NCBI GenBank assembly: GCA_017394445.1
Contig: JAFPYT010000100.1
Location: 1 to 39,840, forward strand
Reading direction: 5' to 3'
From: Bacteroidales bacterium
GTDB lineage: Bacteria; Bacteroidota; Bacteroidia; Bacteroidales; UBA3824
Length of the DNA: 39,840 nucleotides
The notes beneath the pieces were generated by a model. It saw only the letters and a list, made by a program, of their open reading frames with translations. It searched no databases and was not told the DNA's origin. Made by a program: the position numbers and the translations under genes. Below, piece after piece: positions 16,986-23,978 of this stretch (position 1 is its first letter; every line of letters begins with the position of its first letter).

Positions 16986-17837
16986 ATGCGACACCTTATT
17001 ATATTAATAGCAATTTTTATTTCGGCAAATCTTAACGCGCAAGAATACATACAATTATGGGGAAAACACCCCGAAGATTTTCGCAAAAAAGCGGTGCGCC
17101 TCTACCATATACCCGCCGGCGAAAAGCAAAGCAACAAAGCCATAATATTTTGTCCAGGAGGCAGTTACTGTTATTTGGCAAAAGAAAACGAAGGTTTTTC
17201 TCCTGCTCGGATGTTCAACAAATTTGGTTACGATTGTTATGTGCTTATTTATCGTCGTGGAATGCGTGGCAACCGTTATCCATCGCAAATTCAAGATTTG
17301 CAAATGGCTATCAACTACATCAAGACAATGTATCAGACCTACGACACTCTCGGAGTTTGCGGTTTTTCGGCAGGAGGACACCTCAGCGGCACATCTGCAA
17401 TATATTTCGACAAGGATTTCAACAATCTTTTTGACGACAATTTGCCCAAAAACTATTTTCGTCCCGATTTTGCAATTATGATTTACCCCGTTATAACTAT
17501 GCAAGACGGATATGTACACAAAAAATCACGTAGAAACCTGCTTGGGCAATACTACACCGAGACTGCCAAAGACAGTATGAGTCTCGAACGCCATGTACAC
17601 AATCAAATGCCTCCGATATTTGTTATCAATTGCACCGACGACCCTATTGTTGATTATCACAATGCATTGATATTCAACGATTCACTTAACTCAACATCGG
17701 TTAAACATTACTACAAACTATACAACCAAGGCGGGCACGGATTTGGCATCAAAACCGAACGGATAAAATCAGAGGATAAATCCGCTGCTATGTGGTACGA
17801 AGATTTTTTCAAGTTTATCAACGAGTGCTCGCATTAA
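16986..17837 (+). CDS. Secreted alpha/beta hydrolase
   Basis: A 283-residue exported protein (signal peptide about 1-19, NLNAQ) of the alpha/beta hydrolase fold. The oxyanion-hole strand is 'AIIFCPGGSYCYLA', the nucleophile elbow is GFSAGGH (Ser128), the acid is probably in 'VINCTDDPIVDYHNAL', and the general base lies in 'NQGGHGFGI'. It resembles BD-FAE/acetylxylan-esterase-type hydrolases, but the substrate cannot be read from sequence. The 3-base spacing from the trifunctional MMPL gene suggests the two act together, perhaps removing an acyl group from the same lipid (inference). Its stop codon is 3 bases from that of the convergent EEP gene, leaving no room for a terminator between them. 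Confidence 0.85.
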   Translation: MRHLIILIAIFISANLNAQEYIQLWGKHPEDFRKKAVRLYHIPAGEKQSNKAIIFCPGGSYCYLAKENEGFSPARMFNKFGYDCYVLIYRRGMRGNRYPSQIQDLQMAINYIKTMYQTYDTLGVCGFSAGGHLSGTSAIYFDKDFNNLFDDNLPKNYFRPDFAIMIYPVITMQDGYVHKKSRRNLLGQYYTETAKDSMSLERHVHNQMPPIFVINCTDDPIVDYHNALIFNDSLNSTSVKHYYKLYNQGGHGFGIKTERIKSEDKSAAMWYEDFFKFINECSH

Positions 17838-17840
17838 ACA

Positions 17841-18983
17841 TTATGGCTTGATAAAGCAGCTGATAGCGTTATGATCGGAAAGATATTCGGGATGAGTTTG
17901 GAATCCCCACGACTGCAATTCGGGCGAATGAAGAATATAATCGATACGAAACTTTAAGAATTTCAACGACATAGTAGTCCCAAATCCCGTACCGCTTGAG
18001 CAAAACGCATCTTTTAAATCGCCTCTAACTTTTCGATAGCAATACGATACTGGAGGCTCGTTAAAATCGCCGCAAACCACCACAGGATATGGCGAGGCCT
18101 TTATCATAGAATCTATTGCCGCAGCCTGCATACTGCGTTCAGAATATGCAGAACCTATTTTTTGGTAAATATTTCTAAATCCTGTAATATTTTTGCTGTT
18201 GTTTTTATGGTCGAGACTATCAATAAAACTATAATCGTCGTAGCCCAAGTGAATAGATTTTAAATGGATATTAAACACACGGATACGCTTGCCATACACC
18301 ACAGCATCGGCAGTAATACCGTTGATATGATTGGCGCTGTCAATAATATAACGGCGGTTTTCAAGTTTAAAACGCGAAAAAATCACATATCCTTTGTCGG
18401 TTTTTAGCCAATGCTCGTCGGTATTATAATCGTGAACAATATATGAAGCATTCAATTCATTACTGATGATGGTTTCGTTGTTGACACTATCGGCATAACG
18501 AGCGTAAAATTCCTGAAAGCACACTATATCAGGCGATTGAAAAGCCAAAAACTTAAAAATCTGTTCGCGTGTGTTGCCGTTTTTATCTATCCAATTGTAT
18601 CTATCCAAAAGTCTGACATTAAACGACATAACCTTAATAGCCGAATCATTGGTGCCATTTCGGTTGCCATTACTAAAATATGCCGATGGGTTCAACTGAA
18701 CTGTATTGCGTACAAAACCAATCCCAAGCAGCACTACGCCTACCACTATAAAAGCAGCTTTACGTTTAAGAACCAACAGCACAACCACATACAAGATATC
18801 AATAGCAAGTATGTATGGGAAAGCCATTCCCACAAATTGCGGAAACTGAAACACTTCGGGATTGATATACACTGCAGAATACGCCAACAATGTAACAATT
18901 ACCAAAACTGCCGTAATGTAATGTTTACAACGGCTAAGTATTCTCCAAACAATATGTCTGCGGTTTCCGCCTTCGTTTTCCAT
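17841..18983 (-). CDS. Endonuclease/exonuclease/phosphatase (EEP) family membrane protein
   Basis: A 380-residue protein with three predicted N-terminal transmembrane helices (about residues 17-95: 'AVLVIVTLLAYSAVYI', 'AFPYILAIDILYVVVLLVL', 'AAFIVVGVVLLGIGFV') followed by a complete EEP domain. Its Mg-dependent catalytic motifs are 'VMSFNVRL', 'IVCFQEFY', 'RVFNIHLKSIH', 'VVCGDFNEPP' and the terminal 'SDHNAIS'. The fold includes phosphodiesterases, nucleases and lipid phosphatases; the substrate is unknown. The domain probably faces the periplasm. It lies 13 bases downstream of trmB and is probably cotranscribed with gldH-trmB. Confidence 0.87.
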   Translation of the reverse strand: MENEGGNRRHIVWRILSRCKHYITAVLVIVTLLAYSAVYINPEVFQFPQFVGMAFPYILAIDILYVVVLLVLKRKAAFIVVGVVLLGIGFVRNTVQLNPSAYFSNGNRNGTNDSAIKVMSFNVRLLDRYNWIDKNGNTREQIFKFLAFQSPDIVCFQEFYARYADSVNNETIISNELNASYIVHDYNTDEHWLKTDKGYVIFSRFKLENRRYIIDSANHINGITADAVVYGKRIRVFNIHLKSIHLGYDDYSFIDSLDHKNNSKNITGFRNIYQKIGSAYSERSMQAAAIDSMIKASPYPVVVCGDFNEPPVSYCYRKVRGDLKDAFCSSGTGFGTTMSLKFLKFRIDYILHSPELQSWGFQTHPEYLSDHNAISCFIKP

Positions 18984-18996
18984 TACTGGATTTGCA

Positions 18997-19704
18997 TTAA
19001 AGTTCTTCTACAAACTTAGGAATTTCTATCACAGGTTTGTTTTTGTCAAGCAAAAAGGTCAAATAAGTAATCTTTTTACCCTCGGCAAGAAACATTTTTT
19101 CGTAAAATGTTTGAATATCAACTGCCACTCCCTTAAAATCAGAAGCATAAAGGTTGTCGGTGGCAAACTCTGGGGTAATTCCGTTGGCTTCGAGCAGAGC
19201 CTTTGTGTAAAAATGCAACAAACGGCTATCGGTTTTTAAGTGTATCCGAGCACCGTTGACACAAATTTTACGATAAAGATTTAAAAAGTAAGCCGATGTA
19301 AGACGTTTGTTCTGTTTTTTGGGCTGCGGGTCGGCAAATGTTACCCAAATTTCTGAAACTTCGTCTTGGTCAAAAAACTTATCTATTAAATCAATCTTAG
19401 TGCGCAGAAAACCCACATTATCAAGATTTTGCTCCAAAGCCGACTTAGCACCCGTCCAAATTCTTGCACCCTTGATATCAATACCAATATAGTTTCCAGA
19501 AGGGTTGTTTTTGGCAAGTCCCACTGTGTATTCGCCTTTGCCACAGCCGAGTTCAAGTGTTAAAGGGTTGGCGTTGCGAAAAAAATCGTCGCGCCATTTT
19601 CCTCTTAATATATAAGGTGTGCGGTTAAACGAAACATCGTCTGGTTGCACAACGTTTTTAAAATCTGCCATTTCGGCAAATTTGGCAAGTTTGTTTTTCG
19701 ACAT
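18997..19704 (-). CDS. trmB: tRNA (guanine-N7)-methyltransferase TrmB
   Basis: A 235-residue SAM-dependent methyltransferase that modifies G46 in the tRNA variable loop. The SAM-binding motif is LELGCGKGEYT (residues 50-60), followed by 'NYIGIDIKGARIWTGAKSALEQ' and the family signature 'VTFADPQPKKQNKRLTS' (about 121-137), then 'LKTDSRLLHFYT'. The family usually has TFPDPWPK; here Ala and Gln replace the Pro and Trp, which I think is common in Bacteroidota. The start is 1 base after the gldH stop, so translation is probably coupled. Confidence 0.95.
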   Translation of the reverse strand: MSKNKLAKFAEMADFKNVVQPDDVSFNRTPYILRGKWRDDFFRNANPLTLELGCGKGEYTVGLAKNNPSGNYIGIDIKGARIWTGAKSALEQNLDNVGFLRTKIDLIDKFFDQDEVSEIWVTFADPQPKKQNKRLTSAYFLNLYRKICVNGARIHLKTDSRLLHFYTKALLEANGITPEFATDNLYASDFKGVAVDIQTFYEKMFLAEGKKITYLTFLLDKNKPVIEIPKFVEEL

Positions 19705-19705
19705 T

Positions 19706-20182
19706 TTACTTATCTGATTTTGGATGTTTATCCATTATGATGCCTATTTCGTCGATACATGGAAGTTTTTCCATACGCATACCATGCTGAATAGCAAAGC
19801 GGTAGTTGCCCGTAGTTGGAAATCTAACGCCTGTTTTAAAAGGTATCTCGTAGTCGATGATATCAAGTGCAGGGTCGCCTGTGGTATGCCCCTGTTCGTC
19901 GGCAAGTATACATTCAAGCGTATCAACCTCCACTACATTTTCGGGCGAATATGTATTAATAAAAAGCCAAAGGTTGCGCGATTGAAAATACACATTGCTC
20001 CTGATAGCAATTTTAATATCATAAAACTGCGCCGAATCGTCTACCGGCACTGTAATATTAACCAAAGAATCCATGTGCCACACCATATCAGGTATGGTAA
20101 CGCGCTCCACAAAAACGCGGTTTGGGTTGCAAGATGCCAACACAAGCGCCAATAATCCAACAAACAATAATTTTATTTTCAT
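19706..20182 (-). CDS. gldH: Gliding motility lipoprotein GldH
   Basis: A 158-residue lipoprotein with the lipobox LASC (Cys18) and GldH family features: 'MVWHMDSLVNITVPVDDSAQFYDIKIAIRSNVYFQSRNLWLFINTYSP', 'LADEQGHTTGDPALDIIDYEIPFKTGVRFPTTGNYRFAIQHGMR' and the ending 'LPCIDEIGIIMDK'. In Flavobacterium GldH is needed for gliding, but homologues occur in many non-gliding Bacteroidota, so here it marks an envelope function rather than proven motility. I place the start at 20182 because it gives a proper lipoprotein signal and lies 20 bases after a near-perfect promoter. It is the first gene of a gldH-trmB-EEP transcript. Confidence 0.9.
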   Translation of the reverse strand: MKIKLLFVGLLALVLASCNPNRVFVERVTIPDMVWHMDSLVNITVPVDDSAQFYDIKIAIRSNVYFQSRNLWLFINTYSPENVVEVDTLECILADEQGHTTGDPALDIIDYEIPFKTGVRFPTTGNYRFAIQHGMRMEKLPCIDEIGIIMDKHPKSDK

Positions 20183-20201
20183 ACTAAAAAAATATTTTCT
20201 G

Positions 20202-20233
20202 CAAATGTAGTTTATTTTATAAACGCTGCCAAA
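20202..20233 (-). promoter_or_regulatory. Promoter of gldH-trmB
   Basis: Minus-strand TTTG-N20-TACATTTG, matching the Bacteroidota consensus with ideal spacing. The predicted leader to gldH is about 15 bases. Confidence 0.75.
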
Positions 20234-20245
20234 TAAAAATGGAAC

Positions 20246-20253
20246 TATATTTG
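20246..20253 (+). promoter_or_regulatory. -7 promoter element of the YfiH-family gene
   Basis: TATATTTG on the plus strand, divergent from and directly adjoining the gldH promoter. No -33 TTG at the usual distance. The leader would be about 35 bases. Confidence 0.55.
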
Positions 20254-20294
20254 TAAAAAGGCATTTAAAGACAACAAGAATAATGTAAAAAACA

Positions 20295-21080
20295 ATGTAC
20301 GTAAGCGAGGAACATCGAAACATATTGAAGTTCGACATTTTTAAAGACCATGTCGGCATACTCAACTTTGTGACTACAAGTTTTCAACCCGACATTGACT
20401 ACGGGGTATTCAACATCGGATATTCTGGTATTGGCGACTTTGTGGTAAACAGAGTAAAACTTGCAATGACATTTGGACTTACACCCGAAAATTTTGTGTT
20501 CCAAACTCAGGCGCATACTGCCAACTATCACATTGTTACACAAGAAGATGCTGGTGCTGGATTCTATCTAAAACAAAACGCCATTCAAGACAACGATATT
20601 TTAATAACAAATCAACCCGGATTGTGCCTTATTACGCGCAGTGCCGATTGTGTGCCGGTGCTAATGTATGCGCCTAAGGTTAAAGCTATTGCTGCCATTC
20701 ACTCCGGACGCGAAGGATGCAGATTAGGTGCAGCTCCCAAGGCCGCCGAAATACTTCACACCCAGTTCGGAGCATCATACAACGACATTCTTGTAGGCAT
20801 TGGTCCGCACATTTGCAAAAACTGCTACACTGTAGACCGAGAGTGCGCCGACAACTATATGCAACGCAAATACTACGCTCCCAACATCGTAGAATTTGCT
20901 GAATATGGTAAGTATACCATTGATATGAAAAAGACCATCATCGGCGACCTCATGCACATGGGCATACCTATCAGCAACATTGAGCAAAGCAACCTTTGCA
21001 CTAAGCACCATGCCCCATCGTTTTTTTCGGCTCGCAATGGCAACAAAGAACGTTTTTGTGCTGGCATTATGCTGCTATAA
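20295..21080 (+). CDS. YfiH/PgeF-family (laccase-domain) purine nucleoside phosphorylase or peptidoglycan editing factor
   Basis: A 261-residue protein of the multicopper-oxidase-like YfiH/YlmD family. Motifs are 'TRSADCVPVLMYAPKVKAIAAIHSGREGCRLGAAPKAAEIL' (zinc Cys of ADC and His of AIHSG; the usual HAGWRG reads HSGREG), 'DILVGIGPHICKNCYTVD' and the C-terminal 'SNLCTKHHAPSFFSARNGNKERFCAGIM'. Members have been described as purine nucleoside phosphorylase/adenosine deaminase or as an editing factor for peptidoglycan precursors; which applies cannot be told here. It is cytoplasmic. It is transcribed from its own promoter, divergent from gldH. Confidence 0.9.
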   Translation: MYVSEEHRNILKFDIFKDHVGILNFVTTSFQPDIDYGVFNIGYSGIGDFVVNRVKLAMTFGLTPENFVFQTQAHTANYHIVTQEDAGAGFYLKQNAIQDNDILITNQPGLCLITRSADCVPVLMYAPKVKAIAAIHSGREGCRLGAAPKAAEILHTQFGASYNDILVGIGPHICKNCYTVDRECADNYMQRKYYAPNIVEFAEYGKYTIDMKKTIIGDLMHMGIPISNIEQSNLCTKHHAPSFFSARNGNKERFCAGIMLL

Positions 21081-21118
21081 AAAATTAAGCACAAGGTGCA
21101 CATTATTAAAAAAATGAG

Positions 21119-21126
21119 TATTTTTG
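21119..21126 (+). promoter_or_regulatory. -7 promoter element of the 247-residue lipoprotein gene
   Basis: TATTTTTG fits TAnnTTTG and ends 22 bases before the ATG. No well-spaced -33 element. Confidence 0.5.
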
Positions 21127-21148
21127 CACCAATCAATTCTACAACAAC

Positions 21149-21892
21149 ATGAAAACTAAAATCGCATTATTTCTTATGCTCGCCTTTGTGGTATCATGCT
21201 CGCAAAAAAGCACACAAACCGAAGGCGAGGACTGTATGACAATTAAATCAGAAGAGAGCCCTGTAACTATGTCGGTATCCTCAGCTCCACAACCCACCGA
21301 ACAAGCACCAGAAACCGACACAATAGTGGTAATCCAAGAAACCGTCACAGTTCCTGAAGCTTACAGCAAATTCAATCTCAATATTATTGACGACGATTCG
21401 TTGACATCTGCCGACAACGACACCATAGCAGTTGACGATGTTATCCCCGATTCTACCGACAGCAACAAATACCGTCAGGCTTACCGCACAGGCATTTCGT
21501 TTGGCGCAGTACGAAAAGGATACCAAAACAAAGAGAAATTTTCTGAAATAATTTTGCAAAACGAACAAAAAGGCGATGCATCTTCGGCAGCAATTATGAT
21601 GGCTGGAAAATATTTTAAAATGCTGCAAATGTTTGCCGACAAAACCAAAGACGAAAAACGTTTGAAACAGGCTATCGATGGTCTTGATAATCTTCGTGGC
21701 TATATCAACGAAGCTTTGCAATCAAACAAAGACGTTAGCACAAACATTCTTTTGCAAAAAATATCGGATAACGCCATGGCTTGCCGCACCGTTTACGAAA
21801 AATGCAATGCCGATTACGACGGACAAACCGATAAATACCGAGCTCTCGCCGACACTATCAGCATTATGCAGAAAAACCTTTTTGCAGAATAA
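21149..21892 (+). CDS. Hypothetical lipoprotein
   Basis: A 247-residue lipoprotein with the lipobox VVSC (Cys17). The first 110 or so residues after it are acidic and Thr/Ser/Pro/Asp-rich ('SVSSAPQPTEQAPETDTIVV', 'DDDSLTSADNDTIAVDDVIPDSTDSN') and look disordered. The remainder is helical ('GISFGAVRKGYQNKEKFSEIILQNEQ', 'FADKTKDEKRLKQAIDGLDNLRGYINEAL'). I do not recognise the family. The gene lies between the YfiH and FKBP genes, each of which also has its own promoter. It is probably an envelope protein held by a flexible tether. Confidence 0.75.
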   Translation: MKTKIALFLMLAFVVSCSQKSTQTEGEDCMTIKSEESPVTMSVSSAPQPTEQAPETDTIVVIQETVTVPEAYSKFNLNIIDDDSLTSADNDTIAVDDVIPDSTDSNKYRQAYRTGISFGAVRKGYQNKEKFSEIILQNEQKGDASSAAIMMAGKYFKMLQMFADKTKDEKRLKQAIDGLDNLRGYINEALQSNKDVSTNILLQKISDNAMACRTVYEKCNADYDGQTDKYRALADTISIMQKNLFAE

Positions 21893-21903
21893 CATTATTT
21901 AAC

Positions 21904-21933
21904 TTGTAGTTAAAATTTGATTGTGTAATTTTG
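21904..21933 (+). promoter_or_regulatory. Promoter of the FKBP-type lipoprotein gene
   Basis: TTG-N19-TAATTTTG on the plus strand. The -7 element ends 25 bases before the ATG at 21959. Confidence 0.65.
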
Positions 21934-21958
21934 CAGCGTTTCAAAAATAAATTACAAA

Positions 21959-22456
21959 ATGAAAGCATCAAAACTGATTATTTTATTTGCCGTAATGTGC
22001 ATTGCGGCAGTATCTTGCAAAAAAGAAGAACTGCAAATCGACAAAGATACCGACGTTATAAAATCGTATCTCAAAGAACACAACATCAACGCCCAGGATA
22101 TCGACCACGTTTTTTATGTAGAAAATGTTGTAGGTACAGGCGAACAGTGTGAAATGGGCGACACCGTATTTATCAAATATTCTTACAAGTCGCTCAAAGA
22201 CCCTAATAAAGTATTAGTAAATCAATTAGACATTGCTGAACAGATTTTTCTACCATATTCTCGCTCTTCGAGCTCAAGCATTCTTTACGGATTGCAAATT
22301 GGTTTGCCCACAATGAAAGAGGGAGGAAAAACCACATTTTACATTCCCGCTTCGTATGCATTTGGTCGTGATTCGCTTTCTAATGGCGAAACCAACGCAA
22401 ATCTTATCTTCGACGTAGAACTCTGCGAAATTTACCATCGCGACAAACGCCACTAA
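21959..22456 (+). CDS. FKBP-type peptidyl-prolyl isomerase lipoprotein
   Basis: A 165-residue lipoprotein (lipobox AVSC, Cys20) with an FKBP fold: 'YVENVVGTGEQCEMGDTVFIKYSYKSL', then 'LYGLQIGLPTMKEGGKTTFYIPASYAFGRDSL' and the final strand 'NLIFDVELCEIY'. The fold catalyses cis-trans isomerisation of prolyl bonds and helps protein folding in the periplasm. GldI is a related lipoprotein in gliding Bacteroidota; this one is not clearly that orthologue. mnmA starts 25 bases after its stop and is probably read from the same promoter. Confidence 0.87.
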   Translation: MKASKLIILFAVMCIAAVSCKKEELQIDKDTDVIKSYLKEHNINAQDIDHVFYVENVVGTGEQCEMGDTVFIKYSYKSLKDPNKVLVNQLDIAEQIFLPYSRSSSSSILYGLQIGLPTMKEGGKTTFYIPASYAFGRDSLSNGETNANLIFDVELCEIYHRDKRH

Positions 22457-22481
22457 TTTAGGTGCGAAAACGATTTCTGAT

Positions 22482-23666
22482 ATGAAGAAAAAAGTGGTTA
22501 TAGGCCTCAGCGGAGGTGTTGACAGTGCAGTGTCGGCTCTATTATTAAAACAGCAGGGCTACGATGTGCATGCTCTGTTTATGATCAATTGGAAAAATAG
22601 CTCAGTAACACTCTCAGGCGATTGCACTTGGGAAGAAGATCAGCTTGTGGCTCAGATGGTTGCCAAACAAATTGGTATTCCGCTGCATGTGGTTGACTCT
22701 TCAGAGCGATACATGAGCCTCGTGGTAGACTATATGTTCAACGAATATAGCCGTGGACGTACACCAAACCCCGATGTGCTCTGCAACCGCGAAATCAAGT
22801 TTGAAATCTTTAACCGTTACGCCCAAGAACTTGGTGCCGACTATGTTGCCACAGGTCATTACTGCCGTCGCGACGAGATAGTAGGTGCCGATGGTAAAAC
22901 TTACAGCCGTTTGCTTGCAGGGTCTGACCCTAACAAAGACCAAAGCTATTTTCTTTGTCAAATGAGTCAAGAGCAATTAAAAAATGTGCTCTTTCCCATT
23001 GGCGATATTATTAAACCCGAAGTTAGGCGAATAGCCGCCGAAGCCAATCTTGCATGCGCCAAACGCAAAGATTCTCAGGGTATATGCTTTGTGGGCAAGG
23101 TTGATTTGCCTGTTTTTCTTCAACAGAAACTTAAATCTAAAGAGGGCGATATTGTAGAAATCACCGACGATGCGTTTGTATACCGCCGCCGTCACGACAA
23201 CCCCGACGACCTTGAAGCACTTGCAAAACCATACGTCTACACTCCCGACGATGGCTTTATCATAGCCAAACATATTGGTGCTCAATATTACACTATAGGT
23301 CAGCGAAAAGGTTTGAATATTGGCGGACACGAAAAGCCTGTTTACGTAATTGCCACCGACATTGAACGAAACATTATATACATAGGCATGGGCGACGAGC
23401 ATCCAGGTCTGTTTCGCAAGGCTCTTTTTATCAACGAAGACGAAATTCACAACGTCCGACCCGATCTTGCCTTAAAAAATGGCGAATCTCTCCGTTGCAA
23501 GGTGCGAATCCGCTATCGTCAGCCGCTGCAAGATGCCGAAATTTTTAAAACCGAAAAGGGAATTTTTATAAAATTCGATATTCCGCAAAAAAGTATTACC
23601 CCCGGACAATTCGCCGCTTGGTATCAAAACGACGAACTTATCGGCTCTGGTGTAATAGCCTTTTAA
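22482..23666 (+). CDS. mnmA: tRNA-specific 2-thiouridylase MnmA
   Basis: A 394-residue ATP-dependent enzyme that makes 2-thiouridine at the wobble base U34 of Glu, Gln and Lys tRNAs. The PP-loop is GLSGGVDSAV (residues 8-17). The two catalytic cysteines are Cys101 ('NPDVLCNREIKF') and Cys202 ('KDSQGICFVGK'). Other motifs are 'ATGHYCRR', 'KDQSYFLCQMSQEQL', 'YTIGQRKGLNIGGHEKPVYV' and the C-terminal beta-barrel ending 'ITPGQFAAWYQNDELIGSGVI'. Length and motifs are complete. It probably shares a transcript with the FKBP gene. No T-rich terminator lies directly after it; a TGTAACAT/ATGTTACA hairpin is at 23698-23723. Confidence 0.97.
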   Translation: MKKKVVIGLSGGVDSAVSALLLKQQGYDVHALFMINWKNSSVTLSGDCTWEEDQLVAQMVAKQIGIPLHVVDSSERYMSLVVDYMFNEYSRGRTPNPDVLCNREIKFEIFNRYAQELGADYVATGHYCRRDEIVGADGKTYSRLLAGSDPNKDQSYFLCQMSQEQLKNVLFPIGDIIKPEVRRIAAEANLACAKRKDSQGICFVGKVDLPVFLQQKLKSKEGDIVEITDDAFVYRRRHDNPDDLEALAKPYVYTPDDGFIIAKHIGAQYYTIGQRKGLNIGGHEKPVYVIATDIERNIIYIGMGDEHPGLFRKALFINEDEIHNVRPDLALKNGESLRCKVRIRYRQPLQDAEIFKTEKGIFIKFDIPQKSITPGQFAAWYQNDELIGSGVIAF

Positions 23667-23697
23667 AGCCATTCTAAGGGCATTTATCCACCCAAAA

Positions 23698-23723
23698 TGT
23701 AACATCATCAAAATAATGTTACA
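23698..23723. repeat. Inverted repeat downstream of mnmA
   Basis: TGTAACAT (23698-23705) and ATGTTACA (23716-23723) form a perfect 8 bp stem with a 10-base loop. A further ATGTAAC follows at about 23739. No T-run follows, so it is not a standard terminator. Confidence 0.6.
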
Positions 23724-23863
23724 CGAATAATTTGGGCATGTAACGCCATTAGGAAACACAGGAAACAAAAGGCGGTTTTATGAAACAAAAAAAAATTTTT
23801 AACCTTGCAACATCAAAAAACACAATTGTAACAAAAAACTTAGGTCAGCTACTTTTATCGATG

Positions 23864-23871
23864 TATATTTG
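23864..23871 (+). promoter_or_regulatory. -7 promoter element in front of the small-RNA candidate
   Basis: TATATTTG, about 50 bases before a strong terminator and with no open frame between. The -33 position reads TTAG rather than TTTG. Confidence 0.5.
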
Positions 23872-23877
23872 CACATC

Positions 23878-23956
23878 GTTTAAAAGTATTGATTTAAGTA
23901 TTAATAGGTTAGAGTAAAAGGAAAGCCGCCCGTAGTGATTACGCGCGGCTTTTTTA
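23878..23956 (+). ncRNA. Candidate small RNA (about 75-80 nt)
   Basis: The 23667-23978 gap holds no credible gene. A TATATTTG promoter element at 23864-23871 predicts a transcript start near 23878, and a strong intrinsic terminator ends at about 23955. The intervening 45 bases are AT-rich with no start codon followed by a meaningful frame. The transcript would run toward the 3' end of the convergent histidine kinase gene (stop at 23979). This is a prediction from signals alone. Confidence 0.4.
23924..23955 (+). terminator. Intrinsic terminator
   Basis: AGCCGCCCGTA and TACGCGCGGCT form an 11 bp stem with one mismatch and a 5-base loop, followed by TTTTTT. It is the strongest plus-strand hairpin in the gap, and it ends the small-RNA candidate and any mnmA read-through. 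Confidence 0.8.
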
Positions 23957-23978
23957 ATAAACACAAACCCCATGTTTT

